Shown piece after piece: positions 55,177-63,736 of a DNA stretch of 64,000 bases. This DNA is from Flavobacteriales bacterium. Its GTDB lineage: Bacteria; Bacteroidota; Bacteroidia; NS11-12g; UBA955. The translations under genes and the position numbers were made by a program. Each line of letters opens with the position of its first letter. The stretch's first letter is position 1. The notes under the pieces were generated by a model. That model ran no database searches. It was not told the origin of the DNA and was given only the letters and a program-made list of their open reading frames with translations. The stretch lies in contig CANMCY010000004.1 of NCBI GenBank assembly GCA_947496375.1, forward strand, positions 1-64,000, given 5' to 3'.

Positions 55177-55931
55177 TGCAACACGCCCGACCAAAGGGTA
55201 TTGCGCATTTCCAAGGCTTTTGCGGATGCCGCCGCCGCTTCCTTCCATTTGTTTTCATCGTCACCGCAAAGTTCTGCTGTCATTTGCAGCGCCAGGTGTG
55301 AGTGGTGATCGCCATCCACCTCAATATGCCTGTCAAGGTAATATTTGAATGGGGCTATTTTGTCTGGGAAGCGTGCGTTTAAATCGTTTACCAGTGCCAT
55401 GAACATATCCGGAATCAGGTCTTCGCGACCGAAAGTAAATATAGCAGACAGTACATGGGGTTTGTTTTCGGCAATGTGCCTGAATGTAAATTCAACAAAC
55501 GCCTTTGCGCTTTCGGGTATTTGGGCGTTTTCCAGGGCTTCAAGAATGTTTGTGCCTTTTTTGATATCCTCTACAAGACTGCGAATGGGCTTTGTGTTAG
55601 CGCCTGCTTGTTCCATGGCATCCAGGTACATCTCAAAATGGCTTTTACGAACCCCATTCATGTCCACGTCTGACTCCTCTCCAACCACAATTTCGTTGAT
55701 GAGAAAACGTGTTTCAGCGCTTCCGGTGGGGAACCACGGGGTGGTGGTGCAGGTGAGGTTTTGCTGTAAGCTTTTCAGCAGCGACATAAAATCCCATACC
55801 GCATACACGTGATGCTGCATAAAAACCTGAACATGCTCCAAAGTTTGAATTTGACCATACAGCGGGTGTTTTACAATAATCTCCTTTTGCGCCGCAATAT
55901 TTGCATTAATTTTTTCGATATGACTGTTCAT
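55158..55931 (-). CDS. DUF3050 (heme-oxygenase-like fold) protein
   Basis: 257 residues from the ATG at 55931; the frame has only a TTG two codons earlier. HPLYGQIQTLEHVQVFMQHHVYAVWDFMSLLK and YYLDRHIEVDGDHHSHLALQMT carry the His and Glu residues typical of DUF3050, all helical, in the HO-like/TenA superfamily, whose members often bind two metals and O2. Substrate unknown. The C-terminus (HEITPL) is encoded in one arm of a large palindrome. menC lies upstream with a 25-nt gap on the same strand. Confidence 0.85.
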   Translation of the reverse strand: MNSHIEKINANIAAQKEIIVKHPLYGQIQTLEHVQVFMQHHVYAVWDFMSLLKSLQQNLTCTTTPWFPTGSAETRFLINEIVVGEESDVDMNGVRKSHFEMYLDAMEQAGANTKPIRSLVEDIKKGTNILEALENAQIPESAKAFVEFTFRHIAENKPHVLSAIFTFGREDLIPDMFMALVNDLNARFPDKIAPFKYYLDRHIEVDGDHHSHLALQMTAELCGDDENKWKEAAAASAKALEMRNTLWSGVLHEITPL

Positions 55932-55956
55932 GTGCAACTATTAAACAAAGATTTGG

Positions 55957-56985
55957 TTAGATAGTTCCGCGGTTTTGTAAAAACCACATCCTATCATTTT
56001 CTGTGCGGGTGCGTGATGGAAAATTGGTTTGATACAAAGCTCCCGTCCCCAAACCCTGATGCATGGGGTTGTTTTTTGTGGCCACCCATTGTGCAATGGC
56101 GCTCAGACCCACATTGCCCTCCAGTGCGCTAGTGGCCCACCATCCGATATTTTGCTTTTCTGCAAGGTTAATCCAACGGTCGCAGGCAGAGAAGCCGCCC
56201 AATAGCGTGGGTTTTAATACCAGGTATGCGGGATTGATGGTTTTAATCAGGCTTGCGGCATTATTCTGTTCAACCCCGATCAGCTCTTCATCCAGCGCCA
56301 CCGGAATGGGGCTTATGGCACAAACCTCCTGCATCGCATCGGGCTGTCCGGCTTTGATGGGCTGTTCGATGCTGTGCGCCTCAAATCGGGCAAATTCTTT
56401 AAGATGGCGGAGGGCTTCATCTGCACTCCAGGCGCCGTTGGCATCCAGGCGAATGGTAAGGTGGAATGCGTTTTTAAGCTTGCGCACTTTTTCCAGCAAC
56501 CGGCACTCTGAATCGGTATCAATGGCTCCCACCTTGAATTTTAGGCAGGTAAACCCTTGGGCGATTTTGACCTGTGCTTCCTCCCACATGGCTTCTATGG
56601 TGTTCATCCAAACCAGGCCATTAAACGGAATGCTTTCGTTTCCTTCGGTAAACGGGCCGGGAAACAATATGCCATTGCCGCCGTTTTGCAAATCCAGGAA
56701 TGCACTTTCCAGGGCAAATTGCAGGGAAGGAAATTCGTCTGTAAGTCTCAACCATTCTGAAATTGGGTGGTTTTCAGCTGCAAAATACTGTAGCTGGGTA
56801 AGCACATCCTCTAGTTGGGCCTGCCCGTCTATGCTTAAATCGGGCAATGGCGCGGCCTCGCCGCAGCCGGTGATACCATTGATTGAGAGAAACACCAAAA
56901 AATGGTCTTTTTGGGTGTATTCGCCGCGGCTGGTTTTGGCGGGTTTAATAAATTGCAGGGTATGTTTTTCCCAGTGCAGCTGCAT
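55957..56985 (-). CDS. menC: o-succinylbenzoate synthase (enolase superfamily)
   Basis: 342 residues. The Lys of LKFKVGA, the metal ligands Asp in RLDANGAWS, Glu in IEQPIK and Asp in VALDEELIG, and the second Lys in LVLKPTLLGG all match MenC; ATSALEGNVGLSAIAQW closes the barrel. It dehydrates SHCHC to o-succinylbenzoate in menaquinone synthesis. Consensus -7 box at 57026-57033. Some enolase-superfamily epimerases look similar, but the menaquinone gene menA in the window supports MenC. Confidence 0.9.
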   Translation of the reverse strand: MQLHWEKHTLQFIKPAKTSRGEYTQKDHFLVFLSINGITGCGEAAPLPDLSIDGQAQLEDVLTQLQYFAAENHPISEWLRLTDEFPSLQFALESAFLDLQNGGNGILFPGPFTEGNESIPFNGLVWMNTIEAMWEEAQVKIAQGFTCLKFKVGAIDTDSECRLLEKVRKLKNAFHLTIRLDANGAWSADEALRHLKEFARFEAHSIEQPIKAGQPDAMQEVCAISPIPVALDEELIGVEQNNAASLIKTINPAYLVLKPTLLGGFSACDRWINLAEKQNIGWWATSALEGNVGLSAIAQWVATKNNPMHQGLGTGALYQTNFPSRTRTENDRMWFLQNRGTI

Positions 56986-57025
56986 GTTTGTTTAATATGC
57001 CAGCAATATGGCAATTTTATGCATG

Positions 57026-57033
57026 CAAAGATA
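57026..57033 (-). promoter_or_regulatory. -7 promoter element TATCTTTG for menC
   Basis: A perfect TAnnTTTG match on the minus strand, 40 nt before the menC ATG. Confidence 0.45.
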
Positions 57034-57062
57034 AAACGCGGCTTGGTTTAAGCCGTTTTTAT

Positions 57063-57785
57063 TTAGGGATTAAGAACCATTACCTTAGCACGACTCTCGC
57101 CACTTTTTATCCAATAAATTCCGGAAACCAGTCCCCTTGTTGAAACTTTTACCATGCCTTTTTGAAGTAAATCATCTTGCCATGTTACGTTCCTAACCTG
57201 TTTTCCGTCTGTACTAAACATCATTAAGTTTTGTATTTGATCTTGCGGGAAATAAAACCCGTCTGAACAGGGGTTGGGGGAAACACGAAGTGGCGTTTTT
57301 GCAATGGATTTGGCAGACAACAGCGCAATATGGTTGGCTTTCATGCAACTCCAGTTGTCCTTCAATTGAAAATTGTCTTCATAAATCAGCGAATCGCCAT
57401 TGTATATCTGGGCCAGTTTAGCAAAAGAGCAAAAGATCCCATCAAACACATTCAAATATCCGTTTGGACTGAATCGTTTTTCAAACGATAGGCTATCGCC
57501 CACACCCAGCGTTTTGGCGCATGGCGGGAATGAGGGGTTGTAGTAGTAGCCGCCGAACTTGTATTCTATGTGCAGCATATCGCCTTTAAAAACCGTGTCG
57601 GGTCCTTTATTAATAATGTACATGCGGGTATAAATGAGTCCCGGGGTATAAAATGTATCTCCTTCGTTAAACCGGTCTATTTCAATTTTAAAATCACAGA
57701 ATCGGGTTTTTCTACCCTGGGCATGCACATTGCAAAGCTCGGCAGCCAATAAAAGCAGTAGCAGTATGGTTCTTAGTTTATTCAT
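57063..57785 (-). CDS. Secreted T9SS protein, paralogue 1 of a pair
   Basis: 240 residues: signal peptide to about 22, an N-terminal domain with IINKGPDTVFKGDMLHIEY, and a T9SS sorting domain (PLRVSPNPCSDGFYF to the C-terminus). The N-terminal part resembles that of the upstream gene (NLGPDTACQGDTIVYGI), so the two are old paralogues; the pattern suggests a small beta-sandwich of CARDB type. It overlaps the upstream gene by 8 bases. Function unknown. Confidence 0.78.
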   Translation of the reverse strand: MNKLRTILLLLLLAAELCNVHAQGRKTRFCDFKIEIDRFNEGDTFYTPGLIYTRMYIINKGPDTVFKGDMLHIEYKFGGYYYNPSFPPCAKTLGVGDSLSFEKRFSPNGYLNVFDGIFCSFAKLAQIYNGDSLIYEDNFQLKDNWSCMKANHIALLSAKSIAKTPLRVSPNPCSDGFYFPQDQIQNLMMFSTDGKQVRNVTWQDDLLQKGMVKVSTRGLVSGIYWIKSGESRAKVMVLNP

Positions 57786-58536
57786 TTCTTTTGATTATGG
57801 TTTCTACATGCCTATTGCCATCGGTATCTGTCATTTGCAGAAAATACATGCCGGGTTTTAAAAAGCCCAAATCCAGCTCTGCCGTTTTTTTGCCATACAA
57901 GGGCTTATCCAAAATCTTACGCCCTGAAATGTCGCTTATTGTAACGCCAGCGATGGGTTCATTGAAACTTAACTGAATCTTCTTTTCAAACGGGTTGGGA
58001 TAAATTTTAACGTTTCTAAATGGTTTGGCCAATACCCCGCTTTGGGCGTTGGTATAGGAAATCCATACGGTGTCTCTGTTGTTTAAATGCCTTCCCATAT
58101 TTCCATCATATCCCTCATTAATTGCTCCGCAAGGACCGGTTTTATTTCTATTGGCAAGAAAACAGCCGTACAGCTGTAGGAGCATTTTACCGTAATTTTG
58201 ATTCCATGGAGGAGATGGCCGGTCATTAAAGGCTATGGTATCTTGTATGTAAATATGTTCTAAAGGCTTGATTTCTGCTTGCAATTTTTGCTTGAGTAGA
58301 AATCTGTAGTGGGCACCTATAATTATTCCATATACAATGGTATCTCCCTGGCAAGCGGTATCCGGGCCCAAATTGGTTACTTTGATTTTTACATTAACCG
58401 TGTTGGGCAACTTATAATATTGATCCGTTACCGGTTCTTCAATTCTGAACTGCATATCCATCAACCGGCCTTGCAGGGTTTGGGCGCTTAAACTATTTAG
58501 GCACAATAACAGACTTAACAATAGTATTATTCTCAT
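57778..58536 (-). CDS. Secreted T9SS protein, paralogue 2 of a pair
   Basis: 252 residues: signal peptide to about 19 (LLLSLLLCLNSLSAQ), domain with VNVKIKVTNLGPDTACQGDT, and a T9SS sorting domain (VKIYPNPFEKKIQLSF to the end, with GVTISDISGRKIL). Middle gene of a three-gene secreted operon, 5 nt after the upstream one. Function unknown. Confidence 0.78.
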   Translation of the reverse strand: MRIILLLSLLLCLNSLSAQTLQGRLMDMQFRIEEPVTDQYYKLPNTVNVKIKVTNLGPDTACQGDTIVYGIIIGAHYRFLLKQKLQAEIKPLEHIYIQDTIAFNDRPSPPWNQNYGKMLLQLYGCFLANRNKTGPCGAINEGYDGNMGRHLNNRDTVWISYTNAQSGVLAKPFRNVKIYPNPFEKKIQLSFNEPIAGVTISDISGRKILDKPLYGKKTAELDLGFLKPGMYFLQMTDTDGNRHVETIIKRNE

Positions 58537-58541
58537 GACGT

Positions 58542-59528
58542 TTAATTTTGATCGTTACCTTTTCTATTTCCATCACATTTACAGCAGATTTTGATGGGAA
58601 TACTGCCCAACAAGTTGGGACAATCTCCTGAGCTAGTAAAGCAAGGAGCTATCTCAAAATCCATGATGAACTCTACACATTTACAAGGCACTGGATATGG
58701 CGGGTTCCCGTTTATAAAACATGGATCTGACAGGGTGTCACCGCAGGTTTCCTGTACATTAATTGAAACAGGGTCGTTTTTATATAAATCCGAAGATTGC
58801 CAGTTTGGGGGTAATCCCATATTGTTGGGTGAATTTGGGTTGGCTAACCTGAGCTTTCCTTTCAAAAATGTACCACAAAACCCGGGCAAGGAAAAGTCAA
58901 CATCAAAGTTAAATGATGAAAAGGTGTGACAGGTTCCTTCCTTGGGCTTAATGGTCATATAATCGGAAATGCCAACAAATTTCAACAGTGCATTAGTTAC
59001 TATCGGGTTAATTACAAATGGTCCTCCAGGGAAGGCCTGATTCTCGCTAAACAAATTTAACCGAAATTCATCAAATTCATCTAAGTCCAAAGAAATTGTT
59101 CTTGTGTTCCAATCCGTGGAGGCAACAGGGCCGTTTATAATAACAGGGTATTTGCGGGCTGTGTCTCCTGGAAATGCAACATCAAAATACTTCCATTCAT
59201 ATCCGGTGTCTACTAAACTGCTCCAATCTAATAATTTGCCCGTATTTGACCCTTTATATTTCTGCCATATTTGAAAGTATCGGAATGACGTAGGGTTTCC
59301 GGAATGAGTTATTTTAAACTCTGCTTTACCTTGGTTGTTTTTTAATAAAAAATAAGGGCTGTTTTGTCCGTTTTTTTCAATTGTAATTTTCTGCCAACAG
59401 TTTTCTAGCTGTGGATAAGAGTTTATTCCTTGAGCAAATAAAAAATTGTTTGCTGTGAGAAGGCAGAAGCAAAAGAATTGAAAGCAAAACTTTTTTGCCT
59501 GGTGTCTTGTTGTTTTTTGTAGAACCAT
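58542..59528 (-). CDS. Exported Cys-rich protein of unknown function
   Basis: 328 residues: an N-terminal basic stretch and signal peptide (CFQFFCFCLLTANNFLFAQ, cut near 33), then a domain I do not recognise (GYEWKYFDVAFPGDTARKYPV). The C-terminal third has about ten cysteines (CGTFLKGKL, ETCGDTLSDPCF, CKCVEF, ICCKCDG), which may form disulfides. No T9SS sorting domain. The -7 box ends 4 nt before its ATG, so this gene leads the operon. Codon use looks AT-richer than the neighbours. Confidence 0.7.
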   Translation of the reverse strand: MVLQKTTRHQAKKFCFQFFCFCLLTANNFLFAQGINSYPQLENCWQKITIEKNGQNSPYFLLKNNQGKAEFKITHSGNPTSFRYFQIWQKYKGSNTGKLLDWSSLVDTGYEWKYFDVAFPGDTARKYPVIINGPVASTDWNTRTISLDLDEFDEFRLNLFSENQAFPGGPFVINPIVTNALLKFVGISDYMTIKPKEGTCHTFSSFNFDVDFSLPGFCGTFLKGKLRLANPNSPNNMGLPPNWQSSDLYKNDPVSINVQETCGDTLSDPCFINGNPPYPVPCKCVEFIMDFEIAPCFTSSGDCPNLLGSIPIKICCKCDGNRKGNDQN

Positions 59529-59532
59529 TCAA

Positions 59533-59540
59533 CAAAAATA
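59533..59540 (-). promoter_or_regulatory. -7 promoter element TATTTTTG for the secreted-protein operon
   Basis: A perfect TAnnTTTG match, ending 4 nt before the ATG at 59528. Confidence 0.5.
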
Positions 59541-59670
59541 CAAGTTTTTGTTTTTTTTCTACAATTTTAATTGTTTTTTACAAACAAATGACAGTTGTTT
59601 TTTAGGGGGCCAGTAAAAATGTGTGTTCGGAAATTAAAAGAGCAATCCCCCAAACAAAAATGGCCAAATA

Positions 59671-60540
59671 TCAATGCGCAGTTTCTGGCTCTGTCTGCCT
59701 AGGCTTTTGAAAATCAAATTGCTTTCCACGCAGATTGGCCTGTGCGCTTAGCGGTTTCATCATTTCGGCAAACTGGTCAAAATACAGGCTCTGTTCGCCA
59801 TCGCTGAGGGCTTTTTCGGGCTGGTTGTGTACTTCAATGATTAAACCATCTGCACCCACCGCAATGGCGGCGGCAGACAGCGGCGCCACCAGGTTACGGT
59901 TTCCGGTACCTTGGCTCGGATCTACAATCACGGGTAGATGGCTAAGTTGTTTTACCAGCGCCACGGCGCCCAGATCAAGGGTATTGCGTGTAGCGGTATC
60001 AAAGGTGCGAATACCGCGCTCACAAAGTATTACTTTTTCATTTCCGCCCACCAGAATATATTCGGCGGCCAGCAACCATTCTTCCACTGTGCTACTCATA
60101 CCGCGTTTCAGCAGCACCGGTTTGTTGATTTTGCCCAGGGCGCGCAAAAGCGGATAGTTTTGCATGTTGCGTGTGCCTACCTGCAGTATGTCGGCATATT
60201 CGCAAAGCTCATCTACCTTGTCGGCACTCATCACCTCACTCACCACCGCCATGTCGTATTTGTCGGCCGCTTTTCTCAGCAGTTGCAGGCCTTCTGTTTT
60301 TAAACCCTGAAAAGAATAGGGGCTGCTGCGGGGTTTGTAGGCGCCACCCCTCAGAAATTTTATATTTTGCTTGGCCAGAAACTCGGTGATGGTGAAAACC
60401 TGCTCTTCATTTTCCACAGCACAAGGGCCGGCGGCCAGCATCAGTTCTTTCCCAATTTCCACGCCATTGACCATAATCACAGTGTCTTCGGGCTTCCACT
60501 CGCGGCTTACCAGCTGATAGGGTTTGCGTTTGTCCATCAT
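59671..60540 (-). CDS. 3-deoxy-7-phosphoheptulonate synthase, type I-beta
   Basis: 289 residues. AAGPCAVENEEQ, FLRGGAYKPRSSPYSFQG, TRNMQNYPLL, LLKRGMSS, CERGIRTF and PVIVDPSQGTGNRN are all conserved DAHP synthase segments. It makes DAHP from PEP and erythrose 4-phosphate, the first step to chorismate, hence to aromatic amino acids and menaquinone. No regulatory ACT or chorismate mutase domain is attached. Starts at ATG 60540 or the next codon. Confidence 0.95.
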   Translation of the reverse strand: MMDKRKPYQLVSREWKPEDTVIMVNGVEIGKELMLAAGPCAVENEEQVFTITEFLAKQNIKFLRGGAYKPRSSPYSFQGLKTEGLQLLRKAADKYDMAVVSEVMSADKVDELCEYADILQVGTRNMQNYPLLRALGKINKPVLLKRGMSSTVEEWLLAAEYILVGGNEKVILCERGIRTFDTATRNTLDLGAVALVKQLSHLPVIVDPSQGTGNRNLVAPLSAAAIAVGADGLIIEVHNQPEKALSDGEQSLYFDQFAEMMKPLSAQANLRGKQFDFQKPRQTEPETAH

Positions 60541-60558
60541 GCAACTAACAAGTAAGGA

Positions 60559-61878
60559 TTAATTCAGTTTGGTATAGGTAATGATCAATTTGGTTTTGCT
60601 GTGGTCGATTGCCACGCGGGCCCCACTCACGGGCTGATCAGAAGGAACCGCAAGATACAAGCCATAATTAAAGTCTTCGTTGTAAAACTTCTTGGCATTG
60701 AGGATGTTTTGGAGGTGCTTAGTCAAGGTAAACCGATAGCTACCATCTTTCTCGTTGTATGCACCTCCGTAGCTGTCTGATACACCATCTTCCACAAAGG
60801 TGTTAATGTCGCTGGTTTTGCCGGCCGGTTGAAAAAGATTTAACCGCCCCGGTGCCGGGTGCAGGGTTGTGGCTGTTCCCGGGGCCACAAACAATTGCAG
60901 TTCTGCTTTATTAATGGCTATGCTGCCCAGATTTAACAGGTTCAGCAGGTAGGGTATTCGAATATGTGTTTTAAGGCCGTTGGGCGCTTGTGCATAGGTT
61001 ATGGTAAATGATTGGCCCGGCTGCTTTAGTTGCTGGGTAATCACGGGCTTATAAACGCCCGGCACACCCTTGTTAATGGTGGTTTTTGAACCGGTAAATG
61101 TAAACACCTGGGTTGCAGTATCTCTGTAATATAGCAGTATTTTAGCCCGATAGGCAAAACTTATAACATTGTTAAAATCATACACCCCAAATCCTCCTTT
61201 TCCTTCCGGCAGGTCGCGTTTTTCGGGCATAATGGCAATGCCGGGAAAGTTTTTTATCAGTTCTTCCTGATTGGTGTAGGATTCTTTGGGAAGCTGCATC
61301 AGTTTGCGCGCCATGCCGGCCGACAAGCGCACGCGTATTCCCGGGGTGAGGGCTATTCTGCTTTTTTTATACCGTACACTGTCTGATGTGTAATGGTAGA
61401 CGGGGCCATAGTATCGGCTTTCCAATGCGGGGTCTGTCTCCAGCACATCGCCCTGGTAGTAAGTATTGTTTGCGGAGATTCCTATTTTCAACGGAACGAC
61501 CGAAAATCCCAGCGGGGTCTGTTTATCCCCGTAAAAATTAAGTCCGTTAATGAAGGGGATAAACAAAACGGCTGAATCCGGTTCTTCGGTGTTTGGGAAG
61601 TCTGAATTAGGTTCCAGCAGGCCACACTGCGCATATGCTCCGGATGAAATGGTGCCCAGTAAGGGGTCGTTCATGCTGCCCAATAGCACATAACGGATGT
61701 TGTTTCCAGGCAGAGAGTCTTCCTGAATGGTAACCGCGCCAATACTGAGGGTGTCTGTGGTAAACAGCTGCATTTGCCCTGCGTTACCCTGTCCGTCCAG
61801 CACGATGTTGCCTTCCTGTCTTTTGCAGGCAAACAACAACAGCATTGCCGGAAAAACCCGGAACAGTACTTTAATCAC
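60559..61878 (-). CDS. DUF4270 lipoprotein
   Basis: 439 residues with a lipoprotein signal (LFRVFPAMLLLFACKRQEG; lipidated Cys near 18). The DUF4270 family is restricted to Bacteroidota, and its genes commonly lie beside the truncated GT5 protein and panC, as here. VLLGSMNDPLLGTISSGAYAQ fits the family. It would sit on the outer membrane. Function unknown. Confidence 0.85.
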   Translation of the reverse strand: MIKVLFRVFPAMLLLFACKRQEGNIVLDGQGNAGQMQLFTTDTLSIGAVTIQEDSLPGNNIRYVLLGSMNDPLLGTISSGAYAQCGLLEPNSDFPNTEEPDSAVLFIPFINGLNFYGDKQTPLGFSVVPLKIGISANNTYYQGDVLETDPALESRYYGPVYHYTSDSVRYKKSRIALTPGIRVRLSAGMARKLMQLPKESYTNQEELIKNFPGIAIMPEKRDLPEGKGGFGVYDFNNVISFAYRAKILLYYRDTATQVFTFTGSKTTINKGVPGVYKPVITQQLKQPGQSFTITYAQAPNGLKTHIRIPYLLNLLNLGSIAINKAELQLFVAPGTATTLHPAPGRLNLFQPAGKTSDINTFVEDGVSDSYGGAYNEKDGSYRFTLTKHLQNILNAKKFYNEDFNYGLYLAVPSDQPVSGARVAIDHSKTKLIITYTKLN

Positions 61879-61897
61879 AGGGGCAAAGTTCGCGGTT

Positions 61898-62710
61898 TTA
61901 GAGTGCTTGTGAAATCACTTTTTCGTAAAAACTCACATATTGCTCACCGATGGGCTCCTCTGTATGGCGCATAACGGGCTTTGAGCTAATATGTTCTGCC
62001 ACACAGCGGTGTGCTTCATCGCAGGAGGTAACGACTGCATCAGCATAGCTTGCAGCGCCCTGGTGCAGGCTTTTTATATTGCCGTCGGCAAAACATTGCA
62101 TCGTAGCATCTTTTATTTCGTTGAGACTAGCTTTGCGAGAGAAGTCTGATCCCAGGCAAGCTTCCGCGTCATTGTAAACACTGTATACCACTTTGGCATC
62201 GCGAAACACCGGCTCGTCTTTGTAAACCGTTTTTAAGTATACCGGAATAAGACTGGTCATCCAACCCTGACAATGAATGATATCGGGTGCCCATCCCAGT
62301 TTTTTTACGGTTTCCATCACGCCTTTGCAGAAGAAAATGGTTCTTTCGTCATTGTCATCAAAAAACTGCCCTTTTTCATCCTGAAAAATAGCTTTTCTGT
62401 GGAAATAGTCTTCGTTATCAAGGAAATACACCTGCATTTTGGTCTGGGGTATGCTGGCAACTTTGATAATGAGGGGATTGTCGTTGTCGTCAATAGAAAT
62501 GTTGATTCCGGAAAGACGAACCACCTCGTGGAGGCGATTTCTTCTCTCGTTGATGACCCCAAACCGGGGTACGAGGATTCTGATTTCGTTGTCGCGCTCC
62601 TGAAGCGCCTGGGGAAGGTTTCTTGCGATGGTGGCCTGTGCGCTTTCGGTTTCAAGGAAGGGGGCCATTTCTGAACTGACAAACAGAACGCGTTTTTTGG
62701 TAATACTCAT
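61898..62710 (-). CDS. Glycogen/starch synthase N-terminal domain protein (GT5-like, truncated)
   Basis: 270 residues, little more than half a normal glycogen synthase. KKRVLFVSSEMAPFLETES opens like GT5, and WAPDIIHCQGWMTSLIPVYLK is the conserved catalytic-domain segment. The C-terminal nucleotide-sugar domain is missing and the next frame begins DUF4270 19 nt later, so this is not a recent frameshift. Such stand-alone N-terminal versions are common in Bacteroidota. It probably lacks normal synthase activity. Confidence 0.85.
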   Translation of the reverse strand: MSITKKRVLFVSSEMAPFLETESAQATIARNLPQALQERDNEIRILVPRFGVINERRNRLHEVVRLSGINISIDDNDNPLIIKVASIPQTKMQVYFLDNEDYFHRKAIFQDEKGQFFDDNDERTIFFCKGVMETVKKLGWAPDIIHCQGWMTSLIPVYLKTVYKDEPVFRDAKVVYSVYNDAEACLGSDFSRKASLNEIKDATMQCFADGNIKSLHQGAASYADAVVTSCDEAHRCVAEHISSKPVMRHTEEPIGEQYVSFYEKVISQAL

Positions 62711-62743
62711 GTATGGGGACTCTATTGGGGAGATTAGTATTTA

Positions 62744-62751
62744 CAAAATTA
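62744..62751 (-). promoter_or_regulatory. -7 promoter element TAATTTTG for the GT5-like/DUF4270 genes
   Basis: A perfect TAnnTTTG match, 33 nt before the ATG at 62710. Confidence 0.45.
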
Positions 62752-62824
62752 ACACAATTTTTTCTTAATATCAAAACTTTTCTTCACCTAAACCCTTTAT
62801 TTGCGAGGAAAAATATCGTTTTTA

Positions 62825-63673
62825 TTGAAGGTTTTCTATTATAGCGGAGCGGTTTCAAAATGGGCACAAGAGCAAGAGGGCGGTGTTTCATTGCTGCCCA
62901 CCATGGGCGCGTTACACCGGGGGCATTTATCCCTGGTTGAAAATGCTTGTGCTGTAAAAAGGCCTGTATTGGTCAGTATTTATGTTAATCCTGCACAATT
63001 CAACAACGAACAGGACCTACAGAAATACCCCAGAACCCTTGAACAGGATTTACGGCTGCTGCAACATGCGGGAGCCGATGCTGTTTATTTGCCTGTTACC
63101 GCAGACTTATACCCTTCCGAACTGCCTCCGGTTTCTGTGGATTTGGGTACGCTGGAGCGTGTTTTTGAAGGACAATATCGGCCGGGGCATTTTGCGGGTG
63201 TTGTGAAGGTGTTACATCGGCTTTTTTCTATAGTAAATCCGTCTGATGTGTTTTTCGGACAAAAAGACCTTCAGCAGTGTCTGGTGGTCGAAAAGTTAAT
63301 TGCAAAGCATTTTCCGGGAATCCAACAACACAATCTACCCACAAGAAGAGACCCTTCATCGGGGCTGGCCCTTAGCAGCAGGAACATGCGGCTCTCGGAG
63401 GAGGGAGCAAAACAGGCAGGTGCTATAAACTGGGCGCTTCAACTGGCATTGATTGGAAAAACGCTGGATTCCGGACTGGCAGATGCTAGGGATTATCTGG
63501 AAAAGCGGGGCATTCTGGTGGAATACCTCGACGTGGTGTCTTTGCCGGATATGGGGCCGGCCAAGGAATTGGCAGACAAAAAAACAGCTGCGGTTTTTGC
63601 GGGTTACGTGGAAGGGGTGCGGTTAATAGACAACCATATTTACGAGTATATCCCTGAAATTACGGTGTTTTGA
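62825..63673 (+). CDS. panC: Pantothenate synthetase (TTG start)
   Basis: 282 residues from the TTG at 62825; an earlier TTG at 62801 would add eight residues. No ATG precedes LLPTMGALHRGHLSL, the ATP-binding HxGH region, so a TTG start is needed. QFNNEQDLQKYPRTLEQD, FFGQKDLQQ and LPTRRDPSSGLALSSRNMRLS are conserved PanC segments. It joins pantoate and beta-alanine. Divergent from the GT5-like gene. Confidence 0.93.
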   Translation: MKVFYYSGAVSKWAQEQEGGVSLLPTMGALHRGHLSLVENACAVKRPVLVSIYVNPAQFNNEQDLQKYPRTLEQDLRLLQHAGADAVYLPVTADLYPSELPPVSVDLGTLERVFEGQYRPGHFAGVVKVLHRLFSIVNPSDVFFGQKDLQQCLVVEKLIAKHFPGIQQHNLPTRRDPSSGLALSSRNMRLSEEGAKQAGAINWALQLALIGKTLDSGLADARDYLEKRGILVEYLDVVSLPDMGPAKELADKKTAAVFAGYVEGVRLIDNHIYEYIPEITVF

Positions 63674-63736
63674 TTTGGGGTGAGAGACAAGCGCTGCCTG
63701 ACAAGCCGCCCCAAAAACCATGACCCTTACAAGCAA

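Noticed and set aside
56063-56995. 310-codon open frame on the plus strand opposite menC
   Set aside because: It is an antisense shadow. The minus frame carries all MenC catalytic residues and the plus frame has no recognisable domain.
61898-62710. Frameshifted glycogen synthase
   Set aside because: The missing C-terminal domain is not found in any frame after the stop; DUF4270 begins at once.
63674-63717. Terminator between panC and dtd
   Set aside because: TTTGGGG can pair with CCCCAAA, but the loop is about 28 nt, so it is weak.
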